A DNA stretch of 43,354 nt from Chloroflexota bacterium (GTDB taxonomy: Bacteria > Chloroflexota > UBA6077 > FW602-bin22 > JAMCWG01). Shown piece after piece: positions 36,506 to 43,354 of this stretch; the first letter of the stretch is position 1, and every line of letters starts with the position of its first letter. Location of the stretch: NCBI GenBank assembly GCA_023475235.1, contig JAMCWG010000065.1, positions 1 to 43,354 on the forward strand. The letters are read 5' to 3'. A program made the position numbers and the translations under genes. The notes under the pieces are model-generated. The model was not told the DNA's origin. It did not search any database and was given only the letters and a program-made list of their open reading frames with translations.

Positions 36506-37348
36506 ATGTTCTGGCGCATACTGGTCACAACGACAGCCGTTATTGCGTGGCTGGCAGCGTTCAATCTGGCATCTGCTGCCCCGCCTGTAGATTTCGACAC
36601 TTCCGGTCTGCCGAAGCCACCCACCAACTTTGAAGAGCAGAAGCTCTGGGATTCTATCGAAACAGCCCGCCGCTACCCCGAGCTAGCCAGCGAAACCCAT
36701 AAGAAGCTGGCCGACTATTATGAGAGGCGCGGCCTCCTAGCTCTGGCAGCCAAGGAGCGGGCCGCAGCAGGCGGGGCCGTCTCAACGGCGCAGGGTGGCA
36801 ACCATTCGCAGCAGCCGGTCCCTCCTCCCGGACAGCCCTCGGCTCAGGGCGATGCACTCGACCCGGCGGTCTTCGATCTCTCAGCCTTCCCATCCAAGCC
36901 GACTAATTTCGAGGAGCAGCTTATCCAGGACAGCCTGCAGGATCCGAACACAATGACAACTCCTGTCCTGATGGCCTTTGCTCACCGCCAGCTCGGCCGT
37001 TACTATGCGGCACGGGGACGAGCCGATCTGGCCGCCGGCGAATATGCGCGGGCCGTGGTAGCCGTCCCTGAAGACCATCGGGGTTACGCTGGTCTGGCTG
37101 CACTCAGCGAGGGTATGGGTGTTGAGGCCACCGATGGCGCGGTAGCGCTGCGGGATGTGGCCGACCAGTTGCTGGCGCAGGGCTACTCCCCGGAGGGGCC
37201 AGATGAGGCGGAGCCGGTGGTTACACCGGATCCGAACCCTGGCCAATGGCAAGAGGTATCGGCCGAGTTCAACCGCCGCATGAACTATCTGTACAACTCC
37301 AATGCCTGGAGCAATATCAATCGTACGGTGTTCAATAGGCTGTACTAG
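36506..37348 (+). CDS. Secreted protein with internally duplicated helical repeat (TPR-like)
   Basis: Signal peptide MFWRILVTTTAVIAWLAAFNLASAAPP; two copies of FDxSxxPxxPTNFEEQ...DS...A...LxxYYxxRGxxxLAAxExAxA. Confidence 0.75.
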   Translation: MFWRILVTTTAVIAWLAAFNLASAAPPVDFDTSGLPKPPTNFEEQKLWDSIETARRYPELASETHKKLADYYERRGLLALAAKERAAAGGAVSTAQGGNHSQQPVPPPGQPSAQGDALDPAVFDLSAFPSKPTNFEEQLIQDSLQDPNTMTTPVLMAFAHRQLGRYYAARGRADLAAGEYARAVVAVPEDHRGYAGLAALSEGMGVEATDGAVALRDVADQLLAQGYSPEGPDEAEPVVTPDPNPGQWQEVSAEFNRRMNYLYNSNAWSNINRTVFNRLY

Positions 37349-37522
37349 ATCACTAGACAATAGCAGAGCAAACCGATCGGCCTCGAGGAATACCCGCGAG
37401 CCTAGAGACTGAGGCCGCGACGACCGAATCGGGCCCGTCGGGGTCCAGGTCGAAAAGAGATGATTAGTTGGCACTACAGCCGATAGGCTGATGCAGTATC
37501 TCAGAAAGGTGAGGACAAGCCT

Positions 37523-38698
37523 GTGAAATGCTATTATCGAAGGCTGCTTAGTGAGCGGTTTATTGAGGGGGGACCGTTGCGAGTCCTGATGGTCCTTGCT
37601 CTGTCAGTTTCTATGTTGGTGATGGCGCCTCTGCCTATCCAAGCCTTCGGGCTGGAGCTCGGGGCAAAATCTCCATCGGCGATCACACCAGAAGATCTAC
37701 TGGCCGCGGCGCTGAGCCCTGAGGACGTCCAAGGGCTCTTCTCCAACCCCGATCAGTGGTGGCCAACGTTTCCTGAGTTCAATGTGGGATTTAACGCCGA
37801 TCCCGCTGGTAGGCGACCCGGCGAACGCTTCTACATCGCTCGCAGCTACCAGTTGGTGAGCGACCAGAACGCGGCACGAGTGGTGACAACTCTGATCGCC
37901 TTCGGAGGTGCAGAGCAAGCGGCCGATGCCTTTGCGGCCTGGCAAGACACGCTCGACAATGGCGGAGACATCGTCGAGGGTACGCCCATCGGCGACGAGT
38001 CTCGGTACTTCACACGGGCCAACCCGGGGAGCGATTATCCGTATGAGGCGACCGTTCGCTACCGCGTGGGCTCTGTGATAGGTCGCATCTCCGTCCTCTC
38101 TGCCGATGCATACGAAACACCGGACACTCTCTCCAGCTACGCGACCCCCGTCGTGCAACGCATCGCTGCACTGCTTGACGGCAGCCTCGTTGCATCGCCT
38201 TTGCCGAAGGGGATTGCTGACCGTATGCCCCCTATCTCGGCTGGACCGGGTCCCATTCTGGGTTCAGCAGTCGTCCCGGCAGAGTCGTGGGCCGTGGTGG
38301 ACACTAGTGACAAGCCATCGCTGGTGGCAAACCAACTGCGCAGCCGCGGAGCTGCCGAGCTTGGCTTCCGCAGGTACGCGCTGTCGGCAGACCCGGACCG
38401 AGTGGTAGAGGTGGTGATGTTCCCGTTTGTTGACAAACAGGGGGCCAGCGACTGGGTACAGCAGTTCATTAAGCTGGCGTCCAAGCAGGGAACGCTCAAT
38501 GCCGGGAAAACCGGTGAGCAGTCTGCTATGACGAAAGACAAGGACGGATTGTACGAGCTGCAGTTCGCCAAAGGGCGTGTCGTCGGGGATGTGAGTTGCT
38601 TCGCACCATTCGACGCGGATGCGAAAGGGGCAGGCGTATGCGAGGCTGCAGTGCGCAAGCTGGCAGAGAGTTGGTTTGCGGACCTGGATGCCAATTGA
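37523..38698 (+). CDS. Hypothetical secreted protein
   Basis: Signal-peptide-like RVLMVLALSVSMLVMAPLPIQAFG; long ORF with coding-like composition, no family recognised. Confidence 0.7.
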   Translation: MKCYYRRLLSERFIEGGPLRVLMVLALSVSMLVMAPLPIQAFGLELGAKSPSAITPEDLLAAALSPEDVQGLFSNPDQWWPTFPEFNVGFNADPAGRRPGERFYIARSYQLVSDQNAARVVTTLIAFGGAEQAADAFAAWQDTLDNGGDIVEGTPIGDESRYFTRANPGSDYPYEATVRYRVGSVIGRISVLSADAYETPDTLSSYATPVVQRIAALLDGSLVASPLPKGIADRMPPISAGPGPILGSAVVPAESWAVVDTSDKPSLVANQLRSRGAAELGFRRYALSADPDRVVEVVMFPFVDKQGASDWVQQFIKLASKQGTLNAGKTGEQSAMTKDKDGLYELQFAKGRVVGDVSCFAPFDADAKGAGVCEAAVRKLAESWFADLDAN

Positions 38699-38800
38699 TT
38701 CCCAGTGATGGCCGGTCATTAGCCTCGTAATGGTCGGCTAGCTTCGACAACCACGTTCCATGGGCTCTGCGGAAGAGCGAAGATGATCCAAATCTGCCAG

Positions 38801-38880
38801 AGGCGGACCTCGCCACGGCGAGTCGGGCGACTAGCGTCGCCTCTGGCGACCTACGGAGACCGCCTATGGCGAGCCGTGGC
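38801..38880. repeat. GC-rich palindrome cluster related to 29160-29330
   Basis: aggcggacctcgccacggcgag (38801-38822) vs aggcgaacctcgccgcggcgag (29212-29233): 20/22; followed by gtcgcctctggcgacctacggagaccgcctatggcgag. Confidence 0.7.
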
Positions 38881-39060
38881 GAGAGGCGGGAGCGCCAGCT
38901 ATGAAAGCCTGGTCGTCGAGGCGATAAGCAGTAGTGCGGTCTCCTCCAGACGTCCGCAGGACCTATGGGGTCTCGGCCCTCCGGGTCTAGAGGAGACCTT
39001 GGATGGGGGCGGATGCGACAAGAGATTGCTGGCCGCTAGTTGTTTTTCGCAGTACATAAC

Positions 39061-39175
39061 ATTTCAATCCTCGCCCGGTCTTCCGCCAGTCACAGAGGGG
39101 AAGACCGGGTGCAAGTCAACACTGCTGGGCTTCTGCCGAACAGGTGTACTAGTATTTCAATCCTCAACCGGCCTG
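39061..39175 (-). CRISPR. Two degenerate CRISPR-repeat-like units downstream of cas7c (decayed array remnant?)
   Basis: atttcaatcctcgcccggtct (39061) and atttcaatcctcaaccggcct (39154); on the minus strand they end ...GAGGATTGAAAT, resembling the GGATTGAAA(C) 3' end of type I repeats. Spaced 93 nt, 3' parts diverged; not an intact array. Confidence 0.35.
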
Positions 39176-39259
39176 TCACGAGGACCTCGCGTCAACCTGA
39201 GGTCTCGGAAGGCCAGGTAGCTAGCGCCGCAAGCACCGTTGCACTCCCCATGTGCTTGT

Positions 39260-40174
39260 TCAGCCCACCAGCGCACTCAGGGTGATCCCTTGGGGTAGCC
39301 CTTCCTCACTCACGATCACTTTGTAGTCGGCAAAAGAGCGCGGGGTCGTTACGTCCATCCGGCGGGCAACTTGGACCAACTGGAAAAGCCGGTGGGCCGG
39401 AGCATTGCCCAGGCAGCTCTCGTGGCTGAACACATACAGTCCCTGGCAGGCCATCAGGCCGCGCGATGAGGAGCGGTCGGTATCCCACATCTTCTCCAGC
39501 GCCTGCCAGAAGAGCTCCAGGTCTTCCTCAACGACCCCGGTCCGCCGGGCAAAGTGCGGGTTGAAGAAGCCGTGCGCCCGGTAGAGGCCATAGGGGACCA
39601 GGGTCTTGTGACCCATCTCGGTCTGCTTACCGCCCTTCCCGTCGTTGCCGTTATCGGAGACCACTACTTTGACGTCTTCCTCACGCGTGACTGCCAGCCT
39701 GGTGATGGATAGGTCCAGCGGGGCGATGGGATCGATGGACCGGGCGAAGGTGATCTGGATGGGCCCGCGCACCTGGCCGCAGTTCACCCCCGTTGTCATT
39801 ACGGCGCCGAACATCTGGATGTCGTAGAAATTCCCGCACATCCAACTGCGAGTCTTGTCGACATCTTCCCTGGCCTGCTTGGTCCCGGTGGACGTCAACC
39901 CAAGGGCTTGATAGGCGCGCCCGTGGATGAAATTCAGTGCGTGGCCGCTCTGAACGTAGATCTTGAAGCGTCCCTCGTTCCCGCGGGCCAGGTCAACCCA
40001 GTCGCGTACCTTCCGTTTGATGGCGACGTCGGTGACCAGGCCCTGCATGGTCTCGGGGTCCACCCTGGGCAGGTTGCCAGCGTCGGGGTCGCCGTTAGGG
40101 TTGCCATCGGTGACGTCGAAGAGGAGCACAAAGTCGTGCCGGCGGGTGACGTCGAGGTAGGGAGGCTCGGCCAT
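39260..40174 (-). CDS. cas7c: Type I-C CRISPR backbone protein Cas7c (Csd2)
   Basis: RRHDFVLLFDVTDGNPNGDPDAGNLPRVDPETMQGLVTDVAIKRKVRDWVDLARG, FYDIQMFGAVMTTGVNCGQVRGPIQITFARSIDPI; ATG at 40174 is 1 nt after the cas8c stop. Confidence 0.95.
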   Translation of the reverse strand: MAEPPYLDVTRRHDFVLLFDVTDGNPNGDPDAGNLPRVDPETMQGLVTDVAIKRKVRDWVDLARGNEGRFKIYVQSGHALNFIHGRAYQALGLTSTGTKQAREDVDKTRSWMCGNFYDIQMFGAVMTTGVNCGQVRGPIQITFARSIDPIAPLDLSITRLAVTREEDVKVVVSDNGNDGKGGKQTEMGHKTLVPYGLYRAHGFFNPHFARRTGVVEEDLELFWQALEKMWDTDRSSSRGLMACQGLYVFSHESCLGNAPAHRLFQLVQVARRMDVTTPRSFADYKVIVSEEGLPQGITLSALVG

Positions 40175-40175
40175 C

Positions 40176-40637
40176 CTAGTTCTCCACGGCGTCTGCATCT
40201 ATCGGATCGTGATCACCAATCTCATCCGTGATGCCGCTGGCTTTCGTCGTTGGCGCAGGTGCGGTCTTATGATGCTCTCGGGCCTGGGCGCGGTCGAAGG
40301 CACGCTGGTGATAGTAGCCAAGGGCGAATACGCCCTGGTCCTCCAGGGTCAGGGTGCGGGGGAAAACCGCCAGGCCGGCCTGGATATCCTCCAGCCGGCG
40401 TTGCAGCCCATAGTATACGCCAGGCCGGTCGTGTTCCAGCTTGGTCAGATAAGGCTGGGCACCGCGCAACAGTCGTCCAAAGATCGTTGCCGGGGCCGAC
40501 GATGCTGTGCCGAAGAAACGGTCTACGACGGTGGCTCTAGTGCCGGGCGCGGCCAGGAGCTGCGCCCGCTCGATCACGGCGAGCAAGCGACCACAGCGAT
40601 AGGCAGGGCTCAAGTTTTCCGGGTCCAACTGTACCAT
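40176..40637 (-). CDS. cas11c: Cas11c small subunit from an internal in-frame start within cas8c (predicted)
   Basis: In-frame ATG at 40637 preceded by AAAGGAGGACAAG (SD AGGAGGA at 40642-40648): MVQLDPENLSPAYRCGRLLAVIERAQLLAAPGTRATVVDRFFGTASSAPATIFGRLLRGAQPYLTKL... Confidence 0.75.
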   Translation of the reverse strand: MVQLDPENLSPAYRCGRLLAVIERAQLLAAPGTRATVVDRFFGTASSAPATIFGRLLRGAQPYLTKLEHDRPGVYYGLQRRLEDIQAGLAVFPRTLTLEDQGVFALGYYHQRAFDRAQAREHHKTAPAPTTKASGITDEIGDHDPIDADAVEN

Positions 40638-41960
40638 CTTGTCCTCCTTTGAATTCGACTGCTGACTGCGCAGCACTAGTTTGATCAACGCCGCGCGTTC
40701 GCCGGGGAAGAACTGCCTCGTACCTTTCTCCCGGCCGGCCCGGTTGCGGCGGATAGCCTGGTAGAGCAGGCCCGTGGGAAGCGGCGAGCCGGTGAGGGCG
40801 GTTCGCCAGAGGGCCCGTAACAGGGGCTTGGGCAAGCCCCTGGCTGGGTCGCGCACCGTCGCCGCGGCGAGAGGATAGAGACCGAAGGGATGTGGCGGCT
40901 CACCAGACGGGCTTACGATGCGCTGCCCCTGGAACCAGTCCCTGAGATGGTCACGCACTTCGCCGACGGCGGTCTCGATCCAGTCGCACACGACCGCCCT
41001 TCCCCCGCTGCCCGAGAGGACGGTGGCATAGAACTTCGTGCTATCGGCCTCCGGTGGATGCCGGCCTGGGTCTGCTGCTCCAAGCAGTACCTCTACACGT
41101 TCAGGCTCCGGCCTGTCGAAGAAGTCGCGGAAAGAGAAGGGGACGGGCTCCTTCGTCCAGAAGACGAAAGCGAGGTCGCCCAGGACTATGTGGGTCGATT
41201 GGTCGGCCAGGAGCTCATTGGCAGCCCTGGTGAAGCTCTCGCCGCAGGCGGCGCACGTGGGCGCAACCAGCGATGCTTCCAGGCCGTACGACTCGAATGC
41301 CTCGGCATTTGCGGAGATGAGGGCCATCCCCGAAGTCTGGCCGCCGGGAATCCCTTTCACCCGCGCCTGCAGGCGTCCCAGGACGGGGCGCTCCCGCCCG
41401 CAGACCAGGCACTGCATTACCGGTGCCGGGTGGCGGGGGTCGGCGGCGGGATCGTTAACATCCGCCCAGAATCGCTGCACGCTGGGTAGATCGGTCGGGA
41501 AACAGCCGTCTACCCGGAAGGTGATATTGGCGCTGGGGTCGAAGTCGTCGGGCAGCGATAGCTGCGAAGTAGTATCGTGATGCAGGAATACGCACACCGC
41601 CTGCACGGCGGGCTCATGAGTGGCGTCAGCGCAGCGGTCCAGCAGGTCCAGGTACGCCTGATGGCAGGCGGCTACACGCTGCAAATTAGAATAGGGCCGC
41701 GGCAGCCCGAACGTGTAGTCGGCGTTGTCGGCCAGCAGCATCGGCCTGATGCCCGAAGAGCGCTGTACCTGGGGCATTGGCCGGCGCTGGCCCCGCCTGC
41801 TGCGCAGACCGGCGAGATTGGTGGTGTCGGTCAGCTCGTGCTTGAGCAGGCGGCCGCTCCCGTCCAGCTCAACTATGTACCGGACGGGTGCCTTGCTGTA
41901 GAGCGTCGGTAGGAGGGCCAACTGGTGGTCAGCGTATTCCTTCAAGCTCTGTAACAACAC
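40176..41960 (-). CDS. cas8c: Type I-C large subunit Cas8c (Csd1)
   Basis: MLLQSLKEYADHQLALLPTLYSKAPVRYIVELDGSGRLLKHELTD ... LLADNADYTFGL ... CLVCGRERPVLGRLQARVKGIPGGQTSGMALISANAEAFESYGLE; syntenic with cas5c and cas7c. Confidence 0.94.
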   Translation of the reverse strand: MLLQSLKEYADHQLALLPTLYSKAPVRYIVELDGSGRLLKHELTDTTNLAGLRSRRGQRRPMPQVQRSSGIRPMLLADNADYTFGLPRPYSNLQRVAACHQAYLDLLDRCADATHEPAVQAVCVFLHHDTTSQLSLPDDFDPSANITFRVDGCFPTDLPSVQRFWADVNDPAADPRHPAPVMQCLVCGRERPVLGRLQARVKGIPGGQTSGMALISANAEAFESYGLEASLVAPTCAACGESFTRAANELLADQSTHIVLGDLAFVFWTKEPVPFSFRDFFDRPEPERVEVLLGAADPGRHPPEADSTKFYATVLSGSGGRAVVCDWIETAVGEVRDHLRDWFQGQRIVSPSGEPPHPFGLYPLAAATVRDPARGLPKPLLRALWRTALTGSPLPTGLLYQAIRRNRAGREKGTRQFFPGERAALIKLVLRSQQSNSKEDKMVQLDPENLSPAYRCGRLLAVIERAQLLAAPGTRATVVDRFFGTASSAPATIFGRLLRGAQPYLTKLEHDRPGVYYGLQRRLEDIQAGLAVFPRTLTLEDQGVFALGYYHQRAFDRAQAREHHKTAPAPTTKASGITDEIGDHDPIDADAVEN

Positions 41961-41979
41961 GTCGTTTCATCCCTTCTGG

Positions 41980-42630
41980 TCACAACGCATGGACAAGATG
42001 GGAGACGCGGAGCACGCCGTGCTCTAACCGGGCATTGAAGAAACGCGGCCGGCCACGGCCTGGCTCGTCAGGGGAGTATTCAAGATCGAGAAGCATGGGA
42101 CCCAGGTCTTCCGTCAGGTCGATGGGCCGCTCGGTGCCGTCCGGCTCGGCGAAGGCGGCCGAAAACTCGCGGCAGCCAAGGTACGGTGTGGCGAAGCAGC
42201 GGCCGTTGCGCGCCCGCCGGCGGAACTGGTCGCGAAACCTGGCCGGGTTCTGCAGGACGCCGGGCTTGACCTCGACTTGGGCACGTATCAGGTAGCTGAC
42301 CTCGCGCAAGGCGAGGGTGTTTCGCGGTGTGTGGTCATCGGCGGCATCATAGCCGCCGCCGCTCTTCTCCCATCCGGCGGCAGCCCGCTCGCTGATGCGG
42401 CTCTTGACCTCGTTACGCAGTATCCAGAAGTAGCGGATAGGCTTGAGGACCCAGATCTCCTCGATCCGCCAGGAGAACTGCGGCTTCCAAAAGATGGCTT
42501 CCATTACCCCGCGGGCGGCAGATGGGGTCATCACCGGATAGGTGACCCGCTCCACCTTCATCTCCGGCCTGGTGAAGCAGGCGAGGTCGCCCCAAACACG
42601 CAGGTCGACAGGCGGGTAGAATGCACTCAC
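41980..42630 (-). CDS. cas5c: Type I-C CRISPR protein Cas5c (Cas5d)
   Basis: YPPVDLRVWGDLACFTRPEMKVERVTYPVMTPSAARGVMEAIFWKPQFSWRIEEIWVLKPIRYFWILRNEVKSR ... RNTLALREVSYLIRAQVEV. Confidence 0.95.
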   Translation of the reverse strand: MSAFYPPVDLRVWGDLACFTRPEMKVERVTYPVMTPSAARGVMEAIFWKPQFSWRIEEIWVLKPIRYFWILRNEVKSRISERAAAGWEKSGGGYDAADDHTPRNTLALREVSYLIRAQVEVKPGVLQNPARFRDQFRRRARNGRCFATPYLGCREFSAAFAEPDGTERPIDLTEDLGPMLLDLEYSPDEPGRGRPRFFNARLEHGVLRVSHLVHAL

Positions 42631-42726
42631 GAATCTCCTCCTCTCGGCCCCTCGGTCCGAGGACTGTGGCGGCCGGCCGGGTACCTCGTGGCAACTACAA
42701 GCATGTTACCGAGTTTGGATGGCTCC

Positions 42727-42755
42727 ATTATAGAACATTAGTTCGCAACGTACAA
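42727..42755 (-). promoter_or_regulatory. Putative promoter of the cas5c-cas8c-cas7c operon, TTGTAC-17-TATAAT (minus strand)
   Basis: Reverse complement of 42727-42755 reads TTGTACGTTGCGAACTAATGTTCTATAAT; about 100 nt upstream of the cas5c ATG. Confidence 0.6.
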
Positions 42756-42946
42756 GTATCATCCATACACGAATTCACCCATTTGGCGTATTGTCACCGC
42801 CGAAGCTAACCCAATTTCGTGACGACTGCCGCTGGCTTCCTGCCAGTTGGGGGGGACCATGATGAGTGGGTCAAATGGGGGTATGGGTGGCCTCTACTTA
42901 GAATCGTTCTTTCCGGGAAGGAGGGAAAGGGGAACCTGGCCCCCTT

Positions 42947-43015
42947 GGGGAGAGGGAACCCAGACCCGCTCCCTTATGGGAGAGGGAACCCACACTCTCT
43001 TCCAGGAGAGGGAAC
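42947..43015 (+). repeat. Three imperfect tandem units containing GGAGAGGGAAC
   Basis: GGAGAGGGAAC at 42949, 42979 and 43005, interleaved with CTCCCttatGGGAG-type inverted sequence. Confidence 0.7.
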
Positions 43016-43054
43016 TACAAGCGCCTTTTTTCGAGTAGGACGGCGCGTCGTCGG

Positions 43055-43354
43055 CTAGCCGAAGTCGAGGCCGGCCCTGGCGAACTGGTCCTTCACCTTG
43101 AGGTACAGGTCCCGATAGGCGGGCCTGGGCTGGTGGCGTACCAGATCGTAGCAGTCGACCACCATCTGCGGCCCCTCCACCGGCTTGCCATCCACCAGCG
43201 GCAGCAGCCGGAGCATCACTTCGGCGGCGCCGGTGCGGTCCAGGCCGGTGCGAAGAACAGCATCCGCTACCTCCATCGCCCACTCCGCCTCGAGGGGCGT
43301 CTGCGCCGCATTCATCTTAGCGCGGCCCTGGCGGACGATGTACAGCCCGGCGCC
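43055..43354 (-). CDS. Partial CDS, C-terminal end; possibly methylamine methyltransferase-like (uncertain)
   Basis: Open to the window edge: GAGLYIVRQGRAKMNAAQTPLEAEWAMEVADAVLRTGLDRTGAAEVMLRLLPLVDGKPVEGPQMVVDCYDLVRHQPRPAYRDLYLKVKDQFARAGLDFG*; the CYD...P.P.Y...Y.KVK tail vaguely recalls MtmB. Confidence 0.4.
   Translation of the reverse strand, partial: GAGLYIVRQGRAKMNAAQTPLEAEWAMEVADAVLRTGLDRTGAAEVMLRLLPLVDGKPVEGPQMVVDCYDLVRHQPRPAYRDLYLKVKDQFARAGLDFG

Noticed and set aside
39061-39240. Intact CRISPR array next to cas7c
   Set aside because: Only two partial repeat-like units, 93 nt apart with diverged 3' halves; no regular repeat-spacer periodicity. Kept only as a low-confidence remnant.
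42819-43058. 79-aa and 63-aa + ORFs upstream of cas5c
   Set aside because: Encoded by the GGAGAGGGAAC tandem repeats (repetitive peptide), probably non-coding.
1-43354. tRNA/rRNA genes
   Set aside because: No cloverleaf with a T-loop GTTCRANYC context and CCA/anticodon layout and no rRNA-like conserved segments were recognised by eye; a tRNAscan run would be decisive.

Overview
This 43.35-kb, GC-rich window looks like Chloroflexota-type DNA. That is inferred from Ala/Pro/Thr-linker ABC substrate-binding lipoproteins and abundant short palindromic intergenic repeats. No rRNA or tRNA was recognised. From left to right it contains: (1) a truncated typA/bipA and a UbiB/ABC1 kinase (both -); (2) a two-component locus with a GAF/PAS histidine kinase split by a frame change at an A7 tract just before the H-box, a canonical OmpR-type regulator, and a paralogous regulator whose receiver has lost its catalytic residues; (3) a SipW-type signal peptidase plus a possible secreted partner; (4) an anaerobic-looking catabolic region (9.4-28.8 kb) with two oligopeptide-type SBPs, an SBP C-terminal remnant, MFS, DUF362, LarA-like, VOC, DapA-like, UroD-like, FabI, aldehyde:ferredoxin oxidoreductase, an IS21 istA remnant, and a compact SBP / glycyl-radical enzyme / HMG-CoA-lyase-like / CaiB operon preceded by a palindromic operator candidate; (5) a c-di-GMP module (FliA/WhiG-type sigma factor, Cache-HAMP-PAS-GAF-HD-GYP, HAMP-PAS-GGDEF) bracketed by a 42-bp direct repeat; (6) two secreted proteins; (7) a minimal type I-C CRISPR effector operon (cas5c-cas8c-cas7c) with its own promoter and an internal Shine-Dalgarno/ATG for cas11c. 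No cas3, cas4, cas1 or cas2 is visible next to it, and only two degenerate repeat-like units lie downstream. The strongest leads are the cas3/adaptation-less I-C operon, the glycyl-radical operon, the pseudo-receiver regulator next to the frame-split kinase, and the repeat-flanked c-di-GMP cassette.
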